From assembly GCA_031431475.1 (NCBI GenBank), contig JANPDL010000018.1, positions 62,001 to 126,000 on the forward strand: 64,000 nt of DNA, given 5' to 3'. Position numbers and translations under genes: made by a program. Below the pieces are notes generated by a model. It was not told where the DNA came from. It saw only the letters and a program-made list of their open reading frames with translations, and ran no database searches. Below, piece after piece: positions 29,156 through 37,738 of this stretch (its first letter is position 1; each line of letters begins with the position of its first letter). The DNA comes from JADCCX01 sp031431475. GTDB taxonomy: Bacteria; Pseudomonadota; Alphaproteobacteria; Rhizobiales; Beijerinckiaceae.

Positions 29156-29206
29156 GGATTTCAATGCTTCTGTTGAGGCTAATTATGCAATTGATATCAT
29201 GTCCCC

Positions 29207-29236
29207 GTAACTCCGTAACTCCCATAACTCCGTAAT
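29207..29236 (+). repeat. Iterated GTAACTCC repeats upstream of the RM operon
   Basis: Two perfect head-to-tail copies of GTAACTCC (29207-29214 and 29215-29222) are followed by TAACTCC (29225-29231) and a degenerate GTAATACT (29232 on). The array ends ~20 bp before the first possible start of the methyltransferase gene. Either a tandem protein-binding site or a simple slippage array. Confidence 0.6.
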
Positions 29237-29257
29237 ACTTAATGTCCAAGAATTTAC

Positions 29258-31231
29258 TTGTCCAATCAGACCAAATTAGATGATCTTATTTTCTGTACCC
29301 CTTATCAAGAGTGTCTGCTTCTGCGCGAGTCGATCTGGGAGCGATGGAATCTGATGGGTAATCCAAAAGTAGAAAAGCAGTTAAATATTGGCCTTCCAGT
29401 CGAGCAGTCGCTCGTCCGGGGAAAGCGAATTTTGAGTTTTTTTACGGGAGCGGGTGGGCTTGATCTCGGATTTGAGCAGGCTGGCTTTCATACAGTTTAC
29501 GCCACAGATTTTGATCCGCACTCATGCGCTACGCTTCGCCTAAACACCGGCAAGCATTTGAACAAAGACCTGGCGGTTGAGTGTGCTGACATTTTTTCTA
29601 TCGATCCAACTCGCCTTCCCAACAACATAGATGTCGTCATCGGCGGCCCGCCTTGCCAGAGCTTCTCGGCATCGGGGCGCAGGGCTGGCGGAGCTGCAGG
29701 AAGGCTCGATGATAGGGGTAACCTCTTTCAGGCGTATTGCAGTATCATCAATCATGTGCGGCCCGCAGTTTTCGTTTTCGAAAACGTGCGCGGTATCCTC
29801 GCTACCAACAAGGGCGGGGATTGGCAGGCGATAACCGAGGCTTTCGCGAAGCTAGGTTACATGATCAGCTATCGCCTACTCGACGCTCTCGATTATGGTG
29901 CTCCACAACAGCGCGAGCGGATGTTTCTTGTCGGGCATCAGTTGGGAAAGCCGTTCCTTTTCCCAGAGCCAACGCATGGTCCGGACTCCAGATCGCAGAG
30001 CCCCCATGTCTCTTGTGGCGAAGCGTTGGAGGGCGTGGTCCAGACTGAGTCACTCGATGACCTGCGTCTTGTTGGCGGAAAATACTCGCATCTGCTGGAG
30101 TTGGTACCTCCCGGACAGAACTACCTCTTTTTCACGGCCAAGCGCGGCTATCCACGTCCGATCTTTGCGTATCGATCACGCTTTTCGGACTTCCTATACA
30201 AGGCCAACCCAGAAACTCCTATCAAGACACTCATTGCCAGCCCGGGCAAATATACCGGTCCGTTGCATTGGGAAAATCGCTATTTCTCGATCCCGGAATA
30301 TAAGCGGCTTCAAGGGTTCCCGGACAGCTTTCAGTTCGCAGGGAATCGCAACGACGTGATCCGGCAGATCGGCAATTCCGTCAGCCCGAAAATTGCCCAT
30401 CAGGTAGCATTAGCGATTGCCTCACAGATATTCGGTGTCGAGAGCAACGTCCCTCTGCTTGAAAGTGATCGAATCCTTTCATTCGACAAGCGAAAGGGAG
30501 CAAAGGCCAGAACTACACGCGATATGCATGCAGCCGTGGCAGTCGCTTCCGGGTTGTCTTCAGGTAACTTTTTCTCTCCGGTTGCTTATACCGGTCGTGC
30601 TGAACCGGCAGCCCTGCCGAAGTCTATAAAGAATGTTCGAGTGAAGGTCGCTCGGGGCAACTCCTCACTTACGGTCAACGCTGACGAGAGCCACTCCCTT
30701 TTTGCGCGCATGGTTCTTAACATTCACCAGTCCGCCGGGCATCACGTTGGAAGCGCGGCTCCGTTGGTCCTCACGGTCGAGGCATTTGGCGAGATACCGG
30801 CCACGGCCCAAGTCATGTGGAACGCCGTCGATGATTGGGTAAGAAGCGCCAGTGACTTCCATTCTCTGTTCGAACTCTATGGTCATTTCACAGAGCCCCA
30901 TCCCCTGTTCAAGGTCGTGAGCTTCGAAGCCGTCTCGAAGCACCCCGTCGCCTTGTTTGCAGCGCATGTATCAAATTTTGCGAACTGCTCCCAATACTTC
31001 CCCAAGAAGCACCTCGTCGCACAATTCAGCCGCTTCCTCGGCACAAACGACTTCAACAAGATTGCGACCTACCTGCGTTCATGGAGGTTCGATATCAGGT
31101 CGAAAGAAACAAATATCGCCATTCGCGACGACGTATATATGGTCGCCTACCCATTTAACCTCCCCGCCCGTCGTCAAATGAATTTTCGTGTCCGCGAGAT
31201 CATTGAACCGGGATTTGCAGAAGCGAGCTGA
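29258..31231 (+). CDS. DNA (cytosine-5) methyltransferase of a type II RM system
   Basis: A 657-residue m5C methyltransferase. Motif I is LSFFTGAGGLDLGFEQAGF (~59-77), motif IV GGPPCQS with catalytic C133, motif VI FENVRG (~174-179), motif VIII QRERMFLVG (~218-226), motifs IX-X RLQGFPDSF and QIGNSVSP. The MTase domain ends near residue 400; the last ~250 residues are a domain I cannot assign. Start is uncertain: TTG 29258, or ATG 29354 (M33), which still keeps motif I whole. Codon use is less GC-rich than in flanking housekeeping genes. The nuclease gene follows after 3 bp. Confidence 0.9.
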   Translation: MSNQTKLDDLIFCTPYQECLLLRESIWERWNLMGNPKVEKQLNIGLPVEQSLVRGKRILSFFTGAGGLDLGFEQAGFHTVYATDFDPHSCATLRLNTGKHLNKDLAVECADIFSIDPTRLPNNIDVVIGGPPCQSFSASGRRAGGAAGRLDDRGNLFQAYCSIINHVRPAVFVFENVRGILATNKGGDWQAITEAFAKLGYMISYRLLDALDYGAPQQRERMFLVGHQLGKPFLFPEPTHGPDSRSQSPHVSCGEALEGVVQTESLDDLRLVGGKYSHLLELVPPGQNYLFFTAKRGYPRPIFAYRSRFSDFLYKANPETPIKTLIASPGKYTGPLHWENRYFSIPEYKRLQGFPDSFQFAGNRNDVIRQIGNSVSPKIAHQVALAIASQIFGVESNVPLLESDRILSFDKRKGAKARTTRDMHAAVAVASGLSSGNFFSPVAYTGRAEPAALPKSIKNVRVKVARGNSSLTVNADESHSLFARMVLNIHQSAGHHVGSAAPLVLTVEAFGEIPATAQVMWNAVDDWVRSASDFHSLFELYGHFTEPHPLFKVVSFEAVSKHPVALFAAHVSNFANCSQYFPKKHLVAQFSRFLGTNDFNKIATYLRSWRFDIRSKETNIAIRDDVYMVAYPFNLPARRQMNFRVREIIEPGFAEAS

Positions 31232-31234
31232 CGG

Positions 31235-32371
31235 TTGTCCGGTACCCTGAATGAAGACGTCCTTGTGCAGCTGGAAATTGCACTGGAAAAGGCCGAGCGG
31301 CTTTTCGCGGCCTCCCAGACGCCTCCTGCGGGTTTGTCTGATACCATAATAGAAGCGCTTGATGGTCTGCATACGAAAGCACAGCAAGCATCGGCTGCCT
31401 TTACGAACATCGTGACGTGCCTTGCGATCAAATCGGCGCGGCCTGATGCCGATGTCCGTTATCACCAGACGCAAATCCAAAAGGATACTGAACGGCCTGT
31501 TGGTGCCAACTTTCGTGGCATCAGCGAGAAATATATCTATCCGTGGCTGAAGCGACACCGGTTCGAAGGCGCCAAGTCCGGTTGGCAAACCCGAACATTA
31601 GAGCGACCAAAGCCTTATACGCTAGATTACGAGGAGAACATTGACCACGTCAAAACCGAATTCTTGCATACGTTCGACCAGATCGAGGAGCATGGAGAAG
31701 AGGCAGATCAGGCCCTGCTGCATATCATTTACAAGCAGGTCCTTCGGCGCGAGCAGGTTAAGATCACTCTCTCGATCCCCAAGACACAGGACATCGCCAC
31801 GATCGTTGATCTCTTCCAACGGCATTTTTTCAGGAAGTATGGCGGGGCGAAGGGGGCTTCCCGATTGCCGGTTCTTGCCTTGCACGCCGTCTATTCCGTC
31901 ATTGTCCCGGAGTTGAAGCGCTACGACGGCAAGTCTGTAAGGCCATTGGAAGAGCATTCTGCCGCAGACTCGCAGACGGGCGCGCTCGGCGATATCGAGG
32001 TTTCCGATGACATAAGCGGCGAGATTTTTGAGGCAGTTGAAGTGAAGTTTGGCATGCCCATTTCCGAGGCTGTGGTCGCGGGCGTTCAAGAGAAAGTCAT
32101 GGATAAGACAATCGCTCGTTACTACGTCCTGACCACATCAGATCGCTGCGAACCTGATGCCGGAGCTAAGAAGATCATGGACAACATCAAGTCAGTTCAT
32201 AACTGCCAGGTGATCGCAAACGGCGTCATGCCAACGCTGCGGTACTATCTGCGTTTGATGGATGATCCCAGCGCAATATTTCCTGCATACGTAGCGCTGC
32301 TTCAGGAAGACAAGGCCATTGCTCATGAGCATCGCACCGCTTGGAATTTGGTTGTATCGGGTAGTGCTTAG
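31235..32371 (+). CDS. Type II restriction endonuclease, PD-(D/E)XK, possibly SacI family
   Basis: A 378-residue protein translated from TTG 31235, 3 bp after the methyltransferase stop. A PD-(D/E)XK core is readable: D253 in GALGDIEV and the EVK triad 269-271 in EIFEAVEVKF, followed by a helix (PISEAVVAGVQEKVM). The overall sequence reminds me of the SacI restriction family (GAGCTC), but that is memory of the family and not a search, and specificity is unproven. Its place directly behind an m5C methyltransferase makes restriction the clear role. No very-short-patch-repair or controller gene is adjacent. Confidence 0.75.
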   Translation: MSGTLNEDVLVQLEIALEKAERLFAASQTPPAGLSDTIIEALDGLHTKAQQASAAFTNIVTCLAIKSARPDADVRYHQTQIQKDTERPVGANFRGISEKYIYPWLKRHRFEGAKSGWQTRTLERPKPYTLDYEENIDHVKTEFLHTFDQIEEHGEEADQALLHIIYKQVLRREQVKITLSIPKTQDIATIVDLFQRHFFRKYGGAKGASRLPVLALHAVYSVIVPELKRYDGKSVRPLEEHSAADSQTGALGDIEVSDDISGEIFEAVEVKFGMPISEAVVAGVQEKVMDKTIARYYVLTTSDRCEPDAGAKKIMDNIKSVHNCQVIANGVMPTLRYYLRLMDDPSAIFPAYVALLQEDKAIAHEHRTAWNLVVSGSA

Positions 32372-32556
32372 GTCTTAGCTTGCTGCGCCCAACCCCAACC
32401 CTTGCCATTCCCCCAAACCCGTGCCATACGCCCGCTATCCCACACGCAAGGGTTTCGGCCTGCTTCAAGGTCGTTCCGGTGTGGATGCTCTCCGGTTTAC
32501 CCCGACAGTGCCTCCACAACATACCCCCTGCGGCGGACCAACCGGAGAAGAACACC

Positions 32557-33570
32557 ATGGCACTGCCCGATTTCACCATGCGCCAATTGCTCGAAGCTGG
32601 CGCCCATTTCGGCCATCAATCGCACCGCTGGAACCCCAAGATGGGCTCCTATATTTTCGGCACGCGCAATAACATCCACATCATCGACCTCTCGCAGACC
32701 GTGCCCTTGCTGCACCGCGCCTTGCAGGCTGTGTCCGATACGGTCGCCAAGGGTGGCCGCGTGCTGTTCGTCGGCACCAAGCGCCAGGCATCGGAAGCCA
32801 TCGCGGCTTCGGCCAAGCGCTCGGCGCAGTATTATGTCAATTCGCGCTGGCTGGGCGGCATGCTCACCAACTGGAAGACGGTGTCGAATTCCATTTCGCG
32901 CCTGCGCAAGGTGGACGAGCTTCTGGGCGCGGGTAACCAGTCTGGCCTGACCAAGAAAGAGCGCCTGCTGATGTCGCGTGAGCGCGACAAGCTGGAAAAG
33001 GCGCTGGGCGGCATCAAGGACATGGGCGGCACGCCGGACCTGATCTTCGTGATCGACACCAACAAGGAACAGCTGGCGATCAAGGAAGCCACGCGCCTGG
33101 GCATCCCGGTTGCAGCCATCATCGACACCAACAGCGATCCCGATGGCATCACCTTCCCGATTCCAGCCAACGATGACGCGGCCCGCGCAATCGAATATTA
33201 CTGCGACCTGATCGCACGTTCTTGCATCGACGGCATCTCGCGTGGCCAGGGTGGCTCCGGCATCGATCTGGGTGCTATGGAAGCGCCCATCGTTGAGGAG
33301 TTGCCGATCGTCGAGGTTGCTTCTGCCGGTTCTGCTGGCGAAATCTTCGAAGTTCTCTCAACGCCGCGCGGTGGCGTGGATGATCTCACGAAGCTCACGG
33401 GCGTTGGCCCCGAGCTGGAGAAGAAACTCAACGAAGCCGGCATCTTCCATTACTGGCAGTTTGCGGCCATGACGGATGCGGATGTTGCCAAGGTGGACGC
33501 AGACCTCAAGCTCAACGGTCGTATCGGCCGTGACGGTTGGCTGGATACCGCCAAGGCCCTCGTCGCCTAA
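32557..33570 (+). CDS. rpsB: 30S ribosomal protein S2 with C-terminal extension
   Basis: Structural protein of the small subunit, 337 residues against 241 in E. coli. The core is canonical (MRQLLEAGAHFGHQSHRWNPKM, NSRWLGGMLTNWKT, PDLIFVIDT). The extra ~75 C-terminal residues carry a helix-hairpin-helix-like segment (LTKLTGVGPELEKKLNEAGIFHYWQFAAM), a known extension of S2 in Hyphomicrobiales. The start is ATG 32557 behind GGAGAAG; the frame stays open to 32380. tsf follows after 102 bp. The 185 bp after the nuclease gene hold the rpsB promoter and leader. Confidence 0.97.
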   Translation: MALPDFTMRQLLEAGAHFGHQSHRWNPKMGSYIFGTRNNIHIIDLSQTVPLLHRALQAVSDTVAKGGRVLFVGTKRQASEAIAASAKRSAQYYVNSRWLGGMLTNWKTVSNSISRLRKVDELLGAGNQSGLTKKERLLMSRERDKLEKALGGIKDMGGTPDLIFVIDTNKEQLAIKEATRLGIPVAAIIDTNSDPDGITFPIPANDDAARAIEYYCDLIARSCIDGISRGQGGSGIDLGAMEAPIVEELPIVEVASAGSAGEIFEVLSTPRGGVDDLTKLTGVGPELEKKLNEAGIFHYWQFAAMTDADVAKVDADLKLNGRIGRDGWLDTAKALVA

Positions 33571-33672
33571 GAGACCATTCGTCTTTTTCAGGGGGCGCGG
33601 ACGGCTTCAAGGCTGGCCGCGCTCTCTTCCCGTTAAAATACCCAATCACACGCACATAAAAAGGATTTGGCC

Positions 33673-34596
33673 ATGGCCGAGATTACCGCCGCACTGGTCA
33701 AGGAACTGCGCGAAAAGACCGGCGCAGGCATGATGGATTGCAAGGCCGCACTCGTGGAAGTGGCCGGCGATATCGAAGCCGGTGTGGACTGGCTGCGCAA
33801 GAAGGGCCTCTCCAAGGCCGCTAAAAAATCAGACCGTATCGCTGCGGAAGGCCTGATCGGCCTCACGGCTTCGGGCACCAAAGGCACAGTCGTGGAGGTG
33901 AACTCCGAGACTGACTTCGTGGCCAAGAACGACACGTTCCAGGGTCTCGTAAGAGGTATCACTGCTGTGGCCCACAAGGTTGGCGCAGACGTAGAGGCCA
34001 TCAAGGCATCCGCCCACGCAACCGGTGGAAGCGTGTCGGAAGCCATCGCCAATGCCATCGCCACGGTCGGCGAGAACATGACCTTGCGCCGCGCCGCCAC
34101 GCTGTCCGTCGGTTCGGGCGCGATCGCGAGCTACATGCACACCGCGATCGATGACGCCAAGAGCCTTGGGCGCATCGGCGTGCTCGTAGCCATCGAATCC
34201 GCAGGAAAGGCCGAGGAACTCATGACCTTCGGCCGTCAGGTCGCCATGCATATCGCCGCGACCAACCCGGTGGCGCTTGACGGTTCGTCCGTTGATCCGG
34301 CCGTTCTGGAGCGTGAAAAGGCGATCCTGCGCGACAAGAACGCAGGCAAGCCTGATCATGTGATGGAAAAGATCATCGAAAGCGGCCTCAAGTCCTATTT
34401 CAAGGAAGTCACGTTGCTCGATCAGGCTTTTGTCATCGATCCCTCCAAGACCGTCGGCCAGGCCGCGAAGGAACTGGAAGGCAAGGCAGGCGCACCGGTG
34501 AAGATCACCGGCTTCGTGCGCTATGCGCTGGGCGAGGGCATCGAGAAGAAAGTCGACGATTTCGCGGCGGAAGTGGCAGCTGCGGTCAAGGGCTGA
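33673..34596 (+). CDS. tsf: Elongation factor Ts
   Basis: Nucleotide exchange factor for EF-Tu, 307 residues. The N-terminal UBA-like domain is standard (ITAALVKELREKTGAGMMDCKAALVE) and the core has TDFVAKND and the MHIAATNPVAL motif. ATG 33673 lies behind AAGGA; a TTG two codons upstream is also in frame. It forms the conserved rpsB-tsf pair, closed by the terminator at 34619-34649. Confidence 0.97.
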   Translation: MAEITAALVKELREKTGAGMMDCKAALVEVAGDIEAGVDWLRKKGLSKAAKKSDRIAAEGLIGLTASGTKGTVVEVNSETDFVAKNDTFQGLVRGITAVAHKVGADVEAIKASAHATGGSVSEAIANAIATVGENMTLRRAATLSVGSGAIASYMHTAIDDAKSLGRIGVLVAIESAGKAEELMTFGRQVAMHIAATNPVALDGSSVDPAVLEREKAILRDKNAGKPDHVMEKIIESGLKSYFKEVTLLDQAFVIDPSKTVGQAAKELEGKAGAPVKITGFVRYALGEGIEKKVDDFAAEVAAAVKG

Positions 34597-34618
34597 GCAA
34601 AAAATCCTGAAAGAATGC

Positions 34619-34649
34619 AAAAGGGCGGGTTTCACATCCGCCCTTTTTT
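34619..34649 (+). terminator. Rho-independent terminator after tsf
   Basis: AAAAGGGCGG (34619-34628) pairs with CCGCCCTTTT (34638-34647) across a 9-nt loop, with a run of six T. It separates rpsB-tsf from pyrH. Confidence 0.9.
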
Positions 34650-34699
34650 GTTGCACAGATGCAGACGGCGAATCCCTCTACGCGAACCCTTGAGTCCCA

Positions 34700-35413
34700 A
34701 TGGCCAAAAATCCGAAGCGTTTTCTGGTCAAGGTCTCCGGCGAAGCGCTGATGGGCGACAGGTCGGCTGGTCTTGATCCAGCAACACTCGAACGCATTGC
34801 GGCGGACCTCGCAAAAGCCGCCAAAACCCGCCAGATCGCCGTGGTTGTTGGCGGTGGCAACATTTTTCGCGGCTTGCAGGGTGCCAAACGCGGCGTCGAG
34901 CGCAACACCGGCGACAGCATGGGCAGGCTCGCCACCATCATCAATGCGCTGGCGCTGGCCGATGCGGTGCGTGCGGCCGGCGCGAAAGCCGTGGCGTTGT
35001 CGGCAGACCCGATGCCGAGCCTTTGCCGCAGTTATAATCAACCCGATGCCGACCGCTATCTCGCGGAAGGCTATGTCGTGGTTCTGGGCGGCGGCACGGG
35101 CCAGCCTTTTTTCACAACGGATACAGCGGCGGCCCTGCGCGCGGCGGAACTGGATTGTGCGGCTGTGCTCAAGGCCACCAATGTCGACGGCGTCTACACC
35201 GCCGATCCCAGAAAAACCCCGGATGCAACGCGCTATGAGCGTCTCACACACGATGAAGCGATTGAAAAGCAGCTCGGTGTCATGGATACAGCCGCCTTTG
35301 CCCTTGCCCGCGAGAACGCATTGCCGATAATCGTGTTTGCGATTCAGGGCAAAGACGCCATCAGCAACGTGCTTGCCGGCAAGGGCAAGGCAACCCATGT
35401 CGTACCTGCGTAG
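34700..35413 (+). CDS. pyrH: UMP kinase
   Basis: Hexameric bacterial UMP kinase, 237 residues, which phosphorylates UMP to UDP in pyrimidine nucleotide synthesis. Family signatures: the KVSGEALMGD start, GGGNIFRG, GDSMGRLATIINALAL, GGGTGQPFFTTDTAAALRA and ATNVDGVYTADP. First gene of the pyrH-frr-uppS-cdsA run, and preceded by the tsf terminator, so it probably has its own promoter in the 50-bp gap. Confidence 0.97.
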   Translation: MAKNPKRFLVKVSGEALMGDRSAGLDPATLERIAADLAKAAKTRQIAVVVGGGNIFRGLQGAKRGVERNTGDSMGRLATIINALALADAVRAAGAKAVALSADPMPSLCRSYNQPDADRYLAEGYVVVLGGGTGQPFFTTDTAAALRAAELDCAAVLKATNVDGVYTADPRKTPDATRYERLTHDEAIEKQLGVMDTAAFALARENALPIIVFAIQGKDAISNVLAGKGKATHVVPA

Positions 35414-35446
35414 AGTATTGCAGCGTATCAAAACGGAGTAACCGCC

Positions 35447-36007
35447 ATGGCGGCGACATTTGACATCAACGACCTCAAACGCCGCATGGCGGGCGCGGTG
35501 ACAGCACTCCGGCATGATCTGGCGTCTCTGCGCACAGGGAGAGCCTCGGCTAATCTGCTCGATCCTATCGAAGTGGAAGCCTATGGCGCCTCCATGCCCC
35601 TCAATCAGGTGGCGACTGTCTCCGTGCCGGAAGCGCGCTTGCTCTCGATCCAGGTCTGGGACCGCAGCATGGTGGCGGCGGTCGAGAAGGCGATCCTGAA
35701 ATCGGATCTCGGCATGACACCAAACACCGAGGGACAGGTCATCCGCCTGCGCGTGCCGGAAATGAACCAACAGCGCCGTGTGGAGATGGTGAAAGTCGCC
35801 CACAAATATGCCGAGCAGGGCAGGGTGGCTGCCCGCCACGTGCGCCGCGATGGCATGGACCTTCTCAAAAAGCTCGAGAAGGACGGCCATGTGAGTGAAG
35901 ACGACGTGGCGCGCCAGTCCGATCAGGTCCAGAAGGCCACGGACCAGACGATCGGCGAGATCGATCAGGCGCTGGCGTCGAAGGAAAAAGAAATCTTGCA
36001 GGTCTGA
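35447..36007 (+). CDS. frr: Ribosome recycling factor
   Basis: Splits post-termination ribosomes together with EF-G. The 186-residue protein has the tRNA-mimicking coiled-coil (LRTGRASANLLDPIEVEAYG, PEMNQQRRVEMVKVAHKYAEQGRVAARHVRRDGMD). Start ATG 35447 behind GGAG. Its stop overlaps the uppS start region: TGA at 36005-36007 is followed one base later by the uppS GTG. Confidence 0.97.
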   Translation: MAATFDINDLKRRMAGAVTALRHDLASLRTGRASANLLDPIEVEAYGASMPLNQVATVSVPEARLLSIQVWDRSMVAAVEKAILKSDLGMTPNTEGQVIRLRVPEMNQQRRVEMVKVAHKYAEQGRVAARHVRRDGMDLLKKLEKDGHVSEDDVARQSDQVQKATDQTIGEIDQALASKEKEILQV

Positions 36008-36008
36008 T

Positions 36009-36779
36009 GTGACGCCAAGCAGCGCGATTCTCCAGGCGGATGTCGCTCCGGCGAGCGGCGGCGGTGACGCGCCACCGCCGCAGCATGTTGCCATCATCAT
36101 GGACGGCAATGGGCGCTGGGCCTCTCGACGCGGGTTGCCGCGTTTCGAGGGGCACCGGCGCGGTGTGGAAGCCGTACGGCGCTCCGTGCGGGCCAGCATA
36201 GAGTTGGGCGTTCGCTATCTGACGATCTACAGCTTCTCGACCGAGAACTGGTCGCGTCCGGCGGCCGAGATCGCGGAACTGATGGGCCTGCTGCGCCGCT
36301 TCATCCGCAACGATCTGGCAGACCTGCATGCGCGCAATGTTCGCGTCAGGATTATCGGCGAGAAAACCGGTGTTTCCGAGGATATTCAGAGACTTCTCGT
36401 GGAAGCAGAAGCTGTAACGCGAGATAATTCCGGCCTCACACTGGTGATCGCCTTCAACTACGGATCGCGGCAGGAGATGACCAATGCGATGAAGGCTGTC
36501 GCTGAGCAGGTCGCTTCAGGCGCGCTTGATCCGGCCTCGATCAATGTGAAGTTCATTGAGCGTTTCCTCATGACGGACGGCATTCCCGAGCCCGATCTGC
36601 TGATCCGCACATCAGGCGAGCAACGGCTTTCCAACTTCCTGCTCTGGCAATTGGCGTACGCTGAATTTGTATTTTTGCCTGTGCTATGGCCTGATTTCGA
36701 CAAGGCCCATTTGGCTGAAGCCATCAACCTGTTCCATGCCCGTAACCGCCGCTTCGGTGGTATCGGAAGCGTTCCGTGA
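36009..36779 (+). CDS. uppS: Undecaprenyl diphosphate synthase (cis-isoprenyl transferase)
   Basis: Makes C55 undecaprenyl diphosphate, the lipid carrier of peptidoglycan and O-antigen precursors, from farnesyl and isopentenyl diphosphates. Motifs: IIMDGNGRWA with the catalytic Asp, FSTENWSRP, and the C-terminal RTSGEQRLSNFLLWQLAYAEF. I take GTG 36009, one base after the frr stop, which gives 256 residues and matches the family length; the frame is open far into frr but nothing upstream is conserved. It overlaps cdsA by 4 bases (GTGA). Confidence 0.93.
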   Translation: MTPSSAILQADVAPASGGGDAPPPQHVAIIMDGNGRWASRRGLPRFEGHRRGVEAVRRSVRASIELGVRYLTIYSFSTENWSRPAAEIAELMGLLRRFIRNDLADLHARNVRVRIIGEKTGVSEDIQRLLVEAEAVTRDNSGLTLVIAFNYGSRQEMTNAMKAVAEQVASGALDPASINVKFIERFLMTDGIPEPDLLIRTSGEQRLSNFLLWQLAYAEFVFLPVLWPDFDKAHLAEAINLFHARNRRFGGIGSVP

Positions 36780-37615
36780 GCGCCGCGCCAGAACAGGCTG
36801 CCGGACTTTCCGAGCTGAACAAGCGCATCCTGTCCGGAATTGTGATGGCAGGGTTGGCCATTGGTTCCGATATTGTCGGTGGGTGGTTTTTTGCAATAAT
36901 ATGGTTTGGTGCGGCGCTCGCCGTAGCGTTTGAATGGCAGCGTGTCGTGCAGGGCGATGCCGCTATGCCGGCAACTCTCGCGAGCTTTTCAGTTGTGACC
37001 GCTGCAGCAGCCGGGGCTTTCTGGGTATCACCGCTGTTTTTCGGATTGGCCGTCACCCTCCTTGGCATGGTCTGGCTGCTGGCCGTTGCCGATCATCGCC
37101 CCGCTGCCGTGACAGGTGCGGTTTATGCAGCGACGCTTGGCGCTTCCATGCTTTTGTGCCGCAGCATGGGAACCGACGGTGCCATCATCATAATCTGGCT
37201 GTTCGCAGTGGTCTGGGGCACTGATACCCTGGCTTATTTCACTGGACGATCGCTGGGTGGACCCAAGCTATGGCCGCGCATCAGCCCGAAAAAGACATGG
37301 TCTGGTGCCATCGGTGGTCTTGTGGGCGGAGTGTTACTGGCTTGTCTGTTGATCTCGGCGCTGGGAGTGAACATCAAATGGCAGCATATCGCGCTGTCCA
37401 TCGTCTTTTCAGTTCTCACGCAATGCGGCGATCTCTACGAATCCGCCATCAAACGCCGCTATAATGTGAAGGATTCAGGCAGCCTGATCCCGGGGCACGG
37501 TGGTTTCATGGACCGCCTCGATGGTTTCATCTTCGCGGTCGTATTTGCGGCCCTGTTTGGCGCGGTGCGGGCGGGCCTTGGCAATGTCCCGCAGGGGCTA
37601 CTAAACTGGTCTTAA
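36776..37615 (+). CDS. cdsA: Phosphatidate cytidylyltransferase
   Basis: Integral-membrane enzyme making CDP-diacylglycerol, the precursor of all phospholipids. The 279-residue protein has about eight hydrophobic helices and the CdsA signature near the C-terminus (VKDSGSLIPGHGGFMDRLDGF). It starts with GTG inside the uppS stop (GTGA overlap). In most relatives dxr follows; here the next gene is rseP after 123 bp and no dxr frame exists. Confidence 0.95.
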   Translation: MSAAPEQAAGLSELNKRILSGIVMAGLAIGSDIVGGWFFAIIWFGAALAVAFEWQRVVQGDAAMPATLASFSVVTAAAAGAFWVSPLFFGLAVTLLGMVWLLAVADHRPAAVTGAVYAATLGASMLLCRSMGTDGAIIIIWLFAVVWGTDTLAYFTGRSLGGPKLWPRISPKKTWSGAIGGLVGGVLLACLLISALGVNIKWQHIALSIVFSVLTQCGDLYESAIKRRYNVKDSGSLIPGHGGFMDRLDGFIFAVVFAALFGAVRAGLGNVPQGLLNWS

Positions 37616-37738
37616 CAGGCATTGACCATATTTCGTCAAATTGGCGGCGTTATGAAGAGATTGATGGCCGCGGGAATGATGGCTTGATACACTGGTCAAT
37701 GGCGAAATGCGCTCGCCGTTGAAGTCTGCGAGGGGTCG

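Noticed and set aside
34586..36199. 537-codon open frame on the minus strand across pyrH and frr
   Set aside because: It is antisense to two certain genes in a GC-rich region, and its Arg/His/Ala-rich translation has no motif.
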